Part shown: positions 50,750-58,007 of the stretch, in pieces
Numbering within the stretch: the stretch's first letter is position 1
Layout of the letters: every line of letters begins with the position of its first letter
Assembly (NCBI GenBank): GCA_052035235.1
Contig: JBPOHT010000019.1
Span: 109,888 to 173,887 of the forward strand
Reading direction: 5' to 3'
Length of the DNA stretch: 64,000 nt
Source of the DNA: Solimonas_A sp052035235
Lineage (GTDB): Bacteria; Pseudomonadota; Gammaproteobacteria; Nevskiales; Nevskiaceae
Made by a program: the position numbers and the translations under genes
The notes under the pieces: model-generated
What the model was told of the DNA's origin: nothing
What the model saw: the letters and a program-made list of their open reading frames with translations, nothing else
Databases searched by the model: none

Positions 50750-51925
50750 ATGGGGAATGCGGAGCGGCGCGGTCCATTGGCGGGCGTGCGCGTGATCGAC
50801 CTGACAGCGATGGTCATGGGGCCCTACTGCACCCAGATCATGGCGGACCTAGGCGCGGACGTGATCAAGATCGAGCCGCCGGAGGGTGACGGCACGCGTT
50901 ACATCTCCGTGGGCCCCTCGCCCACCATGGGCGGCGTGTTCGCCAACGTGAACCGCGGCAAGCGCAGCGTGATCCTGGACCTGCGGACCGAAGCCGGCCG
51001 CGAGGCGCTATGGGCGCTGGTGGAGAAGGCTGACGTCTTCATCCACACCATGCGCTCCAAGGCGATCGCCAAGCTGGGTTTCGATTACGAGGCCGTAGCC
51101 CGACGCAACCCCGGCATCGTCTATACCAACGCCTACGGCTACAGCCGACGCGGCCCGGGGCGCGACCTGCCGGCCTACGACGACACCATCCAGGCCGAGT
51201 GCGGCCTGACCGCCGTGCAGCAGATGCTCACCGGCGAGGCCAACTACGTGGGCACCATCGCCGCCGACAAGATCGCCGGCCTCACCGTGCTCTACGCCAC
51301 CACCATGGCACTGTTCCACAAGGCGCGCAGTGGCGAGGGCCAGGAGGTGGAAGTGGGCATGTTCGAGACCATGGCCTCGTTCATGCTCGTGGAGCACGCC
51401 AACGGCGCGATGTTCTCTCCGCCCTTGGGCGAGGCGTTCTACCCGCGTGCGGTGGCACGCAACCGCCGGCCCTACAAGACGAAGGACGGCCATGTCGCGG
51501 CGCTGATCTACAACGACAAGCACTGGGCGCTGTTCGTGAAGGCAGTACAGCCGGTCTGGGCGGATGAGGGCATGGCGACGCTGCAGCAGCGCGCCAAACA
51601 GATCGACCGCATCTACGGACTGCTGGCGGAGACCTTCCTGGAGCGCACGACGCAAGAGTGGCTGGAACTGCTGGGCGGCTTGGGCATTCCGGCCGCGCCA
51701 CTACGCACGCCGGCGGATCTGTTCGAAAACGAGCACCTGCAGGCGACGGGGTTCTTCGAGACGGTGGACTCGCAGCACGGGCCGGTGAAGTTTCCGGGCG
51801 TGCCGACGTGGTTCTCGCAGACGCCGGGACGGGTGGCGGGGCCGGCTCCGGAGCTGGGGGAGCATACGGGGGAGGTGTTGCGGGAGTACGGGCTCGGGAC
51901 ACCAGCTGTGAAAGCGGCGGTTTGA
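50750..51925 (+). CDS. CaiB/BaiF family III CoA-transferase
   Basis: 391-residue family III CoA-transferase. The start at 50750 follows GGAGGAGGG by seven bases. Family marks: GVRVIDLTAMVMGPYCTQIMADLGADVIKIEPPEGD (with the conserved region before the catalytic Asp), NRGKRSVILDLRTEAGREAL, YTNAYGYSRRGPGRDLPAYDDTIQAECG and VEVGMFETMASFML. It transfers CoA between an acyl-CoA and a free acid, avoiding ATP use. With the divergent dehydrogenase it forms an activation-oxidation pair. Confidence 0.92.
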   Translation: MGNAERRGPLAGVRVIDLTAMVMGPYCTQIMADLGADVIKIEPPEGDGTRYISVGPSPTMGGVFANVNRGKRSVILDLRTEAGREALWALVEKADVFIHTMRSKAIAKLGFDYEAVARRNPGIVYTNAYGYSRRGPGRDLPAYDDTIQAECGLTAVQQMLTGEANYVGTIAADKIAGLTVLYATTMALFHKARSGEGQEVEVGMFETMASFMLVEHANGAMFSPPLGEAFYPRAVARNRRPYKTKDGHVAALIYNDKHWALFVKAVQPVWADEGMATLQQRAKQIDRIYGLLAETFLERTTQEWLELLGGLGIPAAPLRTPADLFENEHLQATGFFETVDSQHGPVKFPGVPTWFSQTPGRVAGPAPELGEHTGEVLREYGLGTPAVKAAV

Positions 51926-51928
51926 GCC

Positions 51929-52447
51929 TCACTTTCGGATGGTTTTCTCGCCAAGCTGCTTCTCGAAGCAGTGGAACTTCCCTTTCCGGAATTTCACCTG
52001 CCCGGCGTTACGGTAGTCCAGGCGTTCGTAGAACCGGATCGCTCCGGGATTTCGCTTGAACGCATCCAGACGAATGCAATCGAACCCGGAAGCCTGAGCT
52101 CGCGCCTCCAGGTGGGCCATCAGGGCGCGGGCGATTCCTGTTCCTTCGGCAGCCGGAGACACCATCAGGCGATGAACTACAGCGGGACGCCCACCGTATA
52201 GCCACGGAACTTCGGCGTACTCAGGTTCCTGGCGGTCATTGAGAACAGCCATTCCCACCAGGGTGCCTCGCCTCATTGCGGCGAATGCGGTTGCCTCGTC
52301 AGCGTCTCGCTCGAGGGTTTCGCGATCCGGATAGATTTCGTCCCATTGATCGATTCCCTTGCGCTTCATACCGTCCACGCACTGATTGACGAGATTCAGA
52401 AGCAGCTCGATGTCATTTCTGCTGGCTTGGCCAATCTCGATTTCCAT
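51929..52447 (-). CDS. GNAT-family N-acetyltransferase
   Basis: 172-residue GNAT acyltransferase. The acetyl-CoA motif is HRLMVSPAAEGTGIARALMAHLEARA and the fold closes with LDAFKRNPGAIRFYERLDYRNAG. Substrate unknown; the pattern resembles small-molecule or ribosomal-type GNATs. ATG at 52447 is preferred to GTG at 52450. By eye its codons are less GC-rich than neighbours (many A/T third positions), so it may be acquired. It converges with CaiB, three bases between stops. Confidence 0.88.
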   Translation of the reverse strand: MEIEIGQASRNDIELLLNLVNQCVDGMKRKGIDQWDEIYPDRETLERDADEATAFAAMRRGTLVGMAVLNDRQEPEYAEVPWLYGGRPAVVHRLMVSPAAEGTGIARALMAHLEARAQASGFDCIRLDAFKRNPGAIRFYERLDYRNAGQVKFRKGKFHCFEKQLGEKTIRK

Positions 52448-52543
52448 CACGGCTTTTCGCCTACTGCCTCCGACGCCTAGCCATGGGCGCGCTCGTCGCG
52501 ACAGGCATGGAAAAGCCGCTCCGGCTGCGCTCGGGGCAAAAAT

Positions 52544-53314
52544 CTATCCCAAAGTGCGATAGCCAAGGCTAGCGGATATTGCTGCAACCTCATCCGCCAC
52601 CAGTTGAGCCAGCAGCTCACGACGACCTTCCAAACGCGAAGCCGGCGCGGCGACGATCAGTGCACCGATGGCCTTACCAGAAGCCTCCCTGATCGCAGCT
52701 GCAGTGCCGGTAGCACCCTCAGCAGCCTCACTCACGGTGGCGGCCACGCCGGTCTCACGCACCTTCGCGATCAATCCAGCAAGTCGCTGCTTGTCTGTCT
52801 CGGTGCTGGCAGTGAGAGCCTGTGGAGACAGCGCTTCGAAATAAGCCTTGAGCTCATCATCTGGCAACGCTGCTAGCAGCACGCGCCCGCCGGCGGTGCA
52901 GAACAGTGGGCGGCGGTCGCCCATCGACACGGAGAAACGCACGACGTTGCGGCTCTCGATCACGTCGACATAGGTGATGGTGTCACCGCCGGGATCGCGC
53001 ACGGCGAACAGCACGGTTTCTCCGGAGCGCTCGGCGAGACGACGCATGCCAGAGCGCACCAGATCTGGAGACTGCAGTCGGCGGCGGGCTTCCAGCAGGG
53101 CGCTACCCATGCCGAAGGCGCGGGGGCCGAGGCGGTAGGCGTTCTCGATGGACTCGATGAAGCCGGCTTCCGACAGGCCGTGCAACAGGGCGGCGATGCT
53201 GCTCTTGGGGGCCTGCAGGGCGCGGCTGAGCTGCGCGAGGCTCATGGGCTCCGAGCTGGCGCACAGGGCCTCGAGGATGTGGATGACGCGGATGACGGAC
53301 TGCGGGGATTGCAT
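52544..53314 (-). CDS. IclR-family regulator
   Basis: 256-residue IclR regulator: winged helix MQSPQSVIRVIHILEALCASSEPMSLAQLSRALQAPKSSIAALLHGLSEAGFIE at the start, then a GAF-like effector domain with PLFCTAGGRVLLAAL and AIREASGKAIGALIVAAPASR. No clear partner is divergent; upstream lies a repeat copy and the dienelactone hydrolase gene on the same strand. It may act on the acyl-CoA genes around it. Confidence 0.9.
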   Translation of the reverse strand: MQSPQSVIRVIHILEALCASSEPMSLAQLSRALQAPKSSIAALLHGLSEAGFIESIENAYRLGPRAFGMGSALLEARRRLQSPDLVRSGMRRLAERSGETVLFAVRDPGGDTITYVDVIESRNVVRFSVSMGDRRPLFCTAGGRVLLAALPDDELKAYFEALSPQALTASTETDKQRLAGLIAKVRETGVAATVSEAAEGATGTAAAIREASGKAIGALIVAAPASRLEGRRELLAQLVADEVAAISASLGYRTLG

Positions 53315-53454
53315 GGGCCTATTATGCGGTGCTGATGCCGCTTGAGGTACGGGGGCTTTTCCCAGCTTGGGTCAACAAGTTGCCGTTCACCCTTGATAGC
53401 GGTTAGCGGGGTTAGCACCGTCATCCTCAACCAGGCCTGAGCGCCTACGAAAGA

Positions 53455-53502
53455 GTTACAGAAACCCTCTCCCCCACCCCTCTCCCGCAAGCGGGCGAGG
53501 GG
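53455..53502. repeat. CTCTCCC-type hairpin repeat, copy e
   Basis: GTTACAGAAACCCTCTCCCCCACC followed by CCTCTCCCGC-AA-GCGGGCGAGG. One base in the right arm departs from symmetry. It lies just beyond the stop of the dienelactone hydrolase gene. Confidence 0.82.
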
Positions 53503-53515
53503 ATAGTGCCGGGGC

Positions 53516-54232
53516 CTACTCGAACACCTCGGCAAACAACCCCTGCATCGCCGCCCAGGAACGCCGGTCAGCATTGGCGTTGTAGGCGAAGCCGGGAACC
53601 CCACGTGCGTCCGCGTCGGGGTTGGTGAAACTGTGGCCGGCGCCGCCGAAGCTGAGCAGTTGCCAGTCGACGCGGTCGCGGCTCAGTTCCGCGAGCACGG
53701 CATCCAGGGCTTCAGGCTTCAGGAGAGGATCTTGGGAGCCGTGGCAGATGAGGACCTTGGACTTGATCTGGCCGGCGTCGGCTTCCAGCGGGGCTTGCAG
53801 GCCGGCGTGGAAGGTCACGATGGCGTCCAGGGGAGCACCGCTGCGTGCGAGTTCCAGGCAGCAGGCGCCGCCGAAGCAGAAGCCGATGGCGCCGGTGCGG
53901 GTGCCGTCCACTTGGGGCTGCGCGAGCAACAGGTCGAGTGCTGCACGCAGGCGGGCACGCCAGGCGGGACGGTCGCCGAACAGGGCGACGATGGCGGGGC
54001 GGACCTGGGTGAGGTCGCTGAACTCGCGGCCTTCGCCGTGTATGTCTACGGCGAGCGCGGCGTAGCCCAGCGCCGCCAGGCGTTCGGCGCGCTGCAGGGC
54101 GTGTGCGCCCAGGCCGTAGGCTTCGGGGAAGACGAGGATGCCGGGGCGAGCGCCGGGACGGCTACTGTCGAAGAAGAGCTGGTGGATGTGGCGCTGGCCG
54201 TTTTCGATGGTCTCGATGGGCTGCTGGTGCAT
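53516..54232 (-). CDS. Dienelactone hydrolase family protein
   Basis: 238-residue DLH-type hydrolase. The nucleophile is cysteine in GFCFGG; the acid is in HGSQDPLL and the histidine in GGAGHSFTNP. Dienelactone hydrolases open lactones from ring-cleavage pathways; many relatives have other substrates. The ATG at 54232 gives normal family length; an in-frame extension upstream runs through a repeat and is rejected. Fits the lactone-forming chemistry expected in the neighbourhood. Confidence 0.87.
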   Translation of the reverse strand: MHQQPIETIENGQRHIHQLFFDSSRPGARPGILVFPEAYGLGAHALQRAERLAALGYAALAVDIHGEGREFSDLTQVRPAIVALFGDRPAWRARLRAALDLLLAQPQVDGTRTGAIGFCFGGACCLELARSGAPLDAIVTFHAGLQAPLEADAGQIKSKVLICHGSQDPLLKPEALDAVLAELSRDRVDWQLLSFGGAGHSFTNPDADARGVPGFAYNANADRRSWAAMQGLFAEVFE

Positions 54233-54292
54233 GACTGCTCCGGCTTGGGAAGAATCTTGAAACAATGATGAGGTGCGTACCGCCCCTGCACC

Positions 54293-54331
54293 ACCCTCAC
54301 CCCTACCCCTCTCCCGCCAGCGGGAGAGGGA
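54293..54331. repeat. CTCTCCC-type hairpin repeat, copy f
   Basis: CACCCTCACCCCTACC followed by CCTCTCCCGC-CA-GCGGGAGAGG. Located between the dienelactone hydrolase gene and the terminator of the ferredoxin gene. Confidence 0.82.
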
Positions 54332-54346
54332 GATTATCTTGAATAG

Positions 54347-54376
54347 AAAAAGGCGGAACGGCAAAACCGTTCCGCC
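54347..54376 (-). terminator. Intrinsic terminator of the ferredoxin gene
   Basis: On the minus strand a perfect 10-base stem GGCGGAACGG / CCGTTCCGCC with loop TTTTG is followed by TTTTTC. It lies about 70 bases after the ferredoxin stop. Stem strength and T run fit a rho-independent terminator. Confidence 0.85.
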
Positions 54377-54446
54377 CAATAAAAGGAGACTCGACGAGGA
54401 GAGCCTCCCAGTGCCTGTGCGGCGAGCCTGGGCTCGCCGGGGTGAA

Positions 54447-54767
54447 CTAGAACTGGCTGGCGGGGGTGCGCAGCACCAGGCCGTCGAGCTCGGGGGTGAT
54501 CTGGAGTTGGCAGCAGAGGCGGCTGTTCTCCTCCACGGAGAGCGAGCCCTCCAGCAGCATCCGCTCTTCCTCCGACATGGGCGGCAGCCTGGCCAGCCAG
54601 TCGGGGTCGACGTAGGTGTGGCAGGTGGCGCAGCTGCAGGCGCCGCCACAATCACCGACGATACCGGGCACGAGGTTGTCGAGCGCGGCCTGCATGACGG
54701 TGCTGCCGGGGCCGGCTTCGACGTCGCGCTGGGTGCCGTTGTGCTCGATGAAGATGATCTTCGCCAT
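54447..54767 (-). CDS. 2Fe-2S ferredoxin (adrenodoxin/putidaredoxin type)
   Basis: 106-residue ferredoxin. The cluster cysteines are in GDCGGACSCATCHTYV (CX5CX2C) plus a distal one in SRLCCQL. The tail LDGLVLRTPASQF is typical of the adrenodoxin-like class, which feeds electrons to P450s and some Rieske oxygenases. The ATG at 54767 is set by homology; the longer frame overlaps the operator. It is a single-gene unit with its own operator-like dyad and terminator. The Rieske oxygenase at 34.9 kb lacks an adjacent carrier, so this could serve it. Confidence 0.92.
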   Translation of the reverse strand: MAKIIFIEHNGTQRDVEAGPGSTVMQAALDNLVPGIVGDCGGACSCATCHTYVDPDWLARLPPMSEEERMLLEGSLSVEENSRLCCQLQITPELDGLVLRTPASQF

Positions 54768-54806
54768 GACTCGCGCCGGGGATCTGCTGAGGAAATTTAT
54801 GATACA

Positions 54807-54826
54807 GAGTGGGTCATAACTCACTC
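54807..54826 (-). promoter_or_regulatory. Operator-like dyad upstream of the ferredoxin gene
   Basis: GAGTGGGT and ACTCACTC match at seven of eight positions as inverted arms around CATA, 40 bases before the ferredoxin ATG. It differs from the CRAC-N3-GTTG sites, so a second regulator is implied. Confidence 0.55.
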
Positions 54827-54908
54827 AATGCTCCGGGCTCCGCGATGTCTTGCCCAGGCGGGCACTCCTGCGCACGCAGGTCTGCGTGAAAGATCAGCAA
54901 GCCCAACT

Positions 54909-54943
54909 AAAAAGCCGCCGCTGCCAGGAAGGCAGCGGCGGCT
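54909..54943 (-). terminator. Intrinsic terminator of the tetR gene
   Basis: Perfect 13-base stem AGCCGCCGCTGCC / GGCAGCGGCGGCT with a 5-base loop; on the minus strand it is followed by TTTTTAG. It lies 18 bases after the tetR stop and ends the thiolase-E2-tetR stretch. Confidence 0.9.
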
Positions 54944-54961
54944 GGAGACTGAAGCCCGGTC

Positions 54962-55624
54962 TTACTTGCTGCGCTTCTTGGCGGGAGCCGTGCCGACCTG
55001 CTTGGTGATGCGGGCGTTGAGATCGGGGAATTTCTCGGGGCGCATGGTGCCGTGCAGGCTCAGGCGCAGCATCTCGCTGGAGAAGCGCTTGGCCATGGCC
55101 TGGCGCTCCTTGGCGGTGCGGGCGTGGGCGCGGGCGAAGACGGGCCAGAGGAAGGTGCTGATCAGCATCATGACCGAGTGCACCTCGGCGTCGATACCGG
55201 GCTGGGCCATGTCGGACTGGGCGAAGCGCTCGAAGTGGGCGCGGTACTCGTTCCAGAAGGGGTCGCTGGCGGGGCGGTTGGAGCTGAGCACCTCAAACAG
55301 CCAGACGCGGCCCAGCTCGGGGTTCTCCATGGCGAACTCAGCCATGTGCTCGGCGACGTCCTGAGCGTTGGGCATCTCGCCCTTCTCGGGGTTGCCGCCG
55401 CCGAAGACGGCGACGCGCAGGCGCTCGGACATCCAGGCGGTGGTGGCTTCCAGCAGCTGCTCGCGGGTGGGGAAGTGCTGGTAGGCGGTGCCGCGGTTGA
55501 CGCCGGCGAGCTGGGCTACCTGCGATACGCTCAGCCCCTCGGGACCGTCCTTGGCCAGCAGGCTGCCGGCTGCCTCGAGGATGGCCAGCCGTGTTCCTTC
55601 AGGGTCCCGCTTGCGCCTTTGCAT
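54962..55624 (-). CDS. TetR/AcrR-family regulator of the right-hand CoA genes
   Basis: 220-residue TetR protein (MQRRKRDPEGTRLAILEAAGSLLAKDGPEGLSVSQVAQLAGVNRGTAYQHFPTREQLLEA is the DNA-binding half). The C-terminus is basic, APAKKRSK. The start at 55624 has AGGAAAG close upstream; an ATG at 55663 adds 13 residues but overlaps a second operator-like half-site (TAGACAAAATGTTC). A palindrome CTATACAAC-GAT-GTTGTCTAG precedes the gene, so it is probably autoregulated. Similar sites before the thiolase and aldehyde dehydrogenase operons suggest it controls those too. Confidence 0.88.
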   Translation of the reverse strand: MQRRKRDPEGTRLAILEAAGSLLAKDGPEGLSVSQVAQLAGVNRGTAYQHFPTREQLLEATTAWMSERLRVAVFGGGNPEKGEMPNAQDVAEHMAEFAMENPELGRVWLFEVLSSNRPASDPFWNEYRAHFERFAQSDMAQPGIDAEVHSVMMLISTFLWPVFARAHARTAKERQAMAKRFSSEMLRLSLHGTMRPEKFPDLNARITKQVGTAPAKKRSK

Positions 55625-55714
55625 CTTCTTTCCTGTTCCAGTGCTGATAGCCCCGTCGAACATTTTGTCTAACTCCCTGTCCTTTGGCCAATTTTAGCGG
55701 CTTTTACTGGCTTT

Positions 55715-55735
55715 CTATACAACGATGTTGTCTAG
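55715..55735. promoter_or_regulatory. TetR operator (autoregulatory), CAAC-N3-GTTG type
   Basis: CTATACAAC and GTTGTCTAG are inverted arms matching at eight of nine positions around GAT. It lies between the E2-domain gene and tetR, about 90 bases before the preferred tetR start. Shares the CAAC-N3-GTTG core with the site at 62676-62693 and nearly with that at 57834-57852. Confidence 0.7.
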
Positions 55736-55769
55736 ATTAGGTAAATGTTCATATGAGGACGCTGCTGGA

Positions 55770-56507
55770 TCAGGCGAATTCGCAGGCCTCCAGCCACTCG
55801 GCGATGGCACGCACGAAACGGGCCGCATCGGCGCCGTTGATGACGCGGTGGTCGTAGCTCAGTGACAGCGGCAGCAACTGGCGCAGCACGGGCCTGCCCT
55901 CGCCGTCCGGCAGGAAGCGCTCCTGGCTGCGGCAGATGCCGAGGATGGCGACCTCAGGGGCGTTGATGATGGGCGTGAAGCCGGTGCCACCGATGTGCCC
56001 GAGCGAGGACAGCGTGAAGCAGCCGCCGGACATCTCGGCCATGGACAGGCCCTTGCTGCGGGCCTTCTCGGAGATGCGGGCCACTTCCTCACCGACGGCG
56101 TCGATGCTCTTGCTGTCGCAGTCGCGCAGCACCGGCACCAGCAGCCCCGAGGGCACGTCCACGGCGATGCCGATATGGAAGTACTGGCGCGAGGTCAGCG
56201 TGCTGCCATCCGCGGAGAGCGCGCTGTTGAAGCGCGGGTAGCGCTGCAGCGCGGCGACGGAGGCCTTGACCAGGGCGGACAGCAGCGAGCGCTTCTGCTC
56301 GGGGTGTGCGGCATTCCAGGCCTTGCGGCGCTGCTCGAAAACGGTGATGTCGGCGTCGTCGTGATGCGTGACGTGCGGGATGGATACCCAGTTGCGGTGC
56401 ATGGCGCGCGCGACGTACTGCTGGGTCTTGCCCAGGGGCTTGGCCTCCACCGGACCATAGGCGGAGAGGTCGTCGGCCGGCCAGGGCAGCTTGTTGAGGG
56501 AGCTCAT
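55770..56507 (-). CDS. Stand-alone 2-oxoacid dehydrogenase E2 catalytic domain
   Basis: 245-residue protein equal to the catalytic acyltransferase domain of pyruvate-type E2 enzymes. Motifs: VSIPHVTHHDDADIT, GCFTLSSLGHIGGTGFTPIINAPEVAILG and the active-site segment SYDHRVINGADAARF (H220, N224; Asn there also occurs in some E2p). Neither the lipoyl domain nor the E1/E3-binding domain precedes it: the protein begins MSSLNKLPWPADDL. Its ATG overlaps the thiolase stop (ATGA). Without a lipoyl arm it must use an acyl donor other than its own lipoate, or work with a separate lipoyl protein not seen here. Confidence 0.87.
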   Translation of the reverse strand: MSSLNKLPWPADDLSAYGPVEAKPLGKTQQYVARAMHRNWVSIPHVTHHDDADITVFEQRRKAWNAAHPEQKRSLLSALVKASVAALQRYPRFNSALSADGSTLTSRQYFHIGIAVDVPSGLLVPVLRDCDSKSIDAVGEEVARISEKARSKGLSMAEMSGGCFTLSSLGHIGGTGFTPIINAPEVAILGICRSQERFLPDGEGRPVLRQLLPLSLSYDHRVINGADAARFVRAIAEWLEACEFA

Positions 56508-57757
56508 ACGCGTTCGATGATGATGGCGGGGGCCATGCCGCCGGCGGCGCACATGGTGATCAGCGCGCGCTTGGCGTCGCGACGCTCCAACTCGTCCAGC
56601 ACGGTACCGATCAGCACGGCACCAGTGGCGCCGATGGGGTGACCCAGCGCGATGGCGCCGCCGTTGACGTTGATCTTCTCGCGGTCGATGCCCAGGTCGC
56701 GGATGAACTTCTCCACCACCACGGCGAAGGCCTCGTTGACCTCGAACAGGTCGATGTCCTTGAGCGTGAGGCCGGCCTTGGCCAGCACCTTGCGCGCAGC
56801 AGGCACCGGGGCGTTGAGCATCAGCGTGGGGTCGTCGCCGATGTTGGCGGTGGCAACGACGCGGGCGCGCGGCTTGAGGCCGCGCTTCCTGGCGTAGGCT
56901 TCGGAGGCCAGCAGCAGTGCGGCGGCGCCGTCCACCACACCCGACGAGCTGCCGGCATGATGCACGGGCTCGATCTTCAGGTCCGGGTAGCGCAGGTTGA
57001 TCAGCTTGCGGAAGGTGGTGCCCTTGGCGTCGATCGGCATGTCGGCGATCTGCGCGAAGCTGGGCTTGAGGCCGGCGAGATCGGCCAGCGTGGTGTCGGG
57101 GCGCGGGTATTCCTCGCGGTCCAGCACCACCTTGCCCTCGTCGTCCAGCACCGGCACCACGGAGCGCGCGAAGCGGCCCTCGCGGATGGCGCGCGCGGCG
57201 CGCTGCTGGCTCTCCAGCGAGAAGGCATCCAGGGCCTCGCGGCCGATGCCTTCGAGCGAGGCAATGGCGTCGGCACAGACGCCCTGGTGCGACTGCGGAT
57301 GGCGCGCGGCGAGGCGCGCGTTGCCGGAGCCCATCATCAGCGACTTGAAGCCCGCGGCGCGCTCCTGCTCGGAGATGGTGGTGATCAGCGACATCATCTC
57401 GGTGCCGCCGGCGATGACCAGGTCTTCCATGCCGGAGCGGATCTGCGCGGCGGCAAGACTGGCGGCGGTGATGCCGCTGCCGCAGAAGCGGTCCAGCGTG
57501 ACGCCGCTGGCGCGCACGTCGAAGCCGGCGTCGAGCGCGGCCATGCGGCCGAGGTCACCGCCCTGCATGCCCTTCTGGGCGCTGGTGCCCCAGATGATGT
57601 CGTCGACCTCGGCGGTGTCGAGGTTGTTGCGCTGCTGCAGCGCGCCCAGGACCGTAGCGGCGAGGTGCTGCGGGTGCTGGTTCACGAGGGCACCCTTGCC
57701 GGGCTTGCCAAGGCCGCGCGGGGTGCGCACGGCGTCGATGATCAGGGCTTCGGTCAC
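56504..57757 (-). CDS. Acetyl-CoA C-acyltransferase (thiolase)
   Basis: 417-residue thiolase. Nucleophile C92 in LDRFCGSG; NEAFA near 340 (FEVNEAFAVV); histidine in GGAIALGHPIGATG; second cysteine in TMCAAGGMAPA, where CGGG is more common. It cleaves 3-ketoacyl-CoA to acetyl-CoA and a shorter acyl-CoA, or the reverse. It heads a short operon with the E2-domain protein and has a CRAC-N3-GTTG site upstream. Confidence 0.93.
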   Translation of the reverse strand: MTEALIIDAVRTPRGLGKPGKGALVNQHPQHLAATVLGALQQRNNLDTAEVDDIIWGTSAQKGMQGGDLGRMAALDAGFDVRASGVTLDRFCGSGITAASLAAAQIRSGMEDLVIAGGTEMMSLITTISEQERAAGFKSLMMGSGNARLAARHPQSHQGVCADAIASLEGIGREALDAFSLESQQRAARAIREGRFARSVVPVLDDEGKVVLDREEYPRPDTTLADLAGLKPSFAQIADMPIDAKGTTFRKLINLRYPDLKIEPVHHAGSSSGVVDGAAALLLASEAYARKRGLKPRARVVATANIGDDPTLMLNAPVPAARKVLAKAGLTLKDIDLFEVNEAFAVVVEKFIRDLGIDREKINVNGGAIALGHPIGATGAVLIGTVLDELERRDAKRALITMCAAGGMAPAIIIERV

Positions 57758-57833
57758 TGGTTCTCCTTGCGGGGCGCGCGGGCGCGGTCCGGGGTTTCTG
57801 GCTTGGAGGCAGTATAGGGCGGCACTGCGGCAT

Positions 57834-57852
57834 TAGTCGACAGTGTTGCCTA
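57834..57852 (-). promoter_or_regulatory. CRAC-N3-GTTG site upstream of the thiolase operon
   Basis: TTAGTCGACAGTGTTGCCTA contains CGAC-AGT-GTTG, one base off the CAAC-N3-GTTG core before tetR and the aldehyde dehydrogenase. It lies about 80 bases before the thiolase ATG. Likely target of the adjacent TetR. Confidence 0.55.
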
Positions 57853-57870
57853 TTTGACTGACCAGGCACT

Positions 57871-58000
57871 CCCCTCGCCCGCTTGCGGGAGAGGGGTTGG
57901 GGGAGAGGGTTTCTGGAAATCCACTCTGCGTTGACCGAGCTAGATCTACAGAAACCCTCTCCCGCCCTTCGGGCACCCTCTCCCGTTCACGGGAGAGGGG
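57871..58000. repeat. CTCTCCC-type composite repeat, copy g
   Basis: CCCCTCGCCCGCTTGCGGGAGAGGGG, then GGGAGAGGGTTTCTGGAAATC mirrored by TCTACAGAAACCCTCTCCC, then CTCTCCCGTTCACGGGAGAG. Same nested arrangement as copy c. It fills the space between the MFS gene end and the thiolase promoter. Confidence 0.82.
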
Positions 58001-58007
58001 ACAGAAA

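Noticed and set aside
55625..55663. Upstream ATG as tetR start
   Set aside because: It overlaps an operator-like half-site and adds residues before the conserved start; the ATG at 55624 has a good ribosome site. Kept as an alternative.
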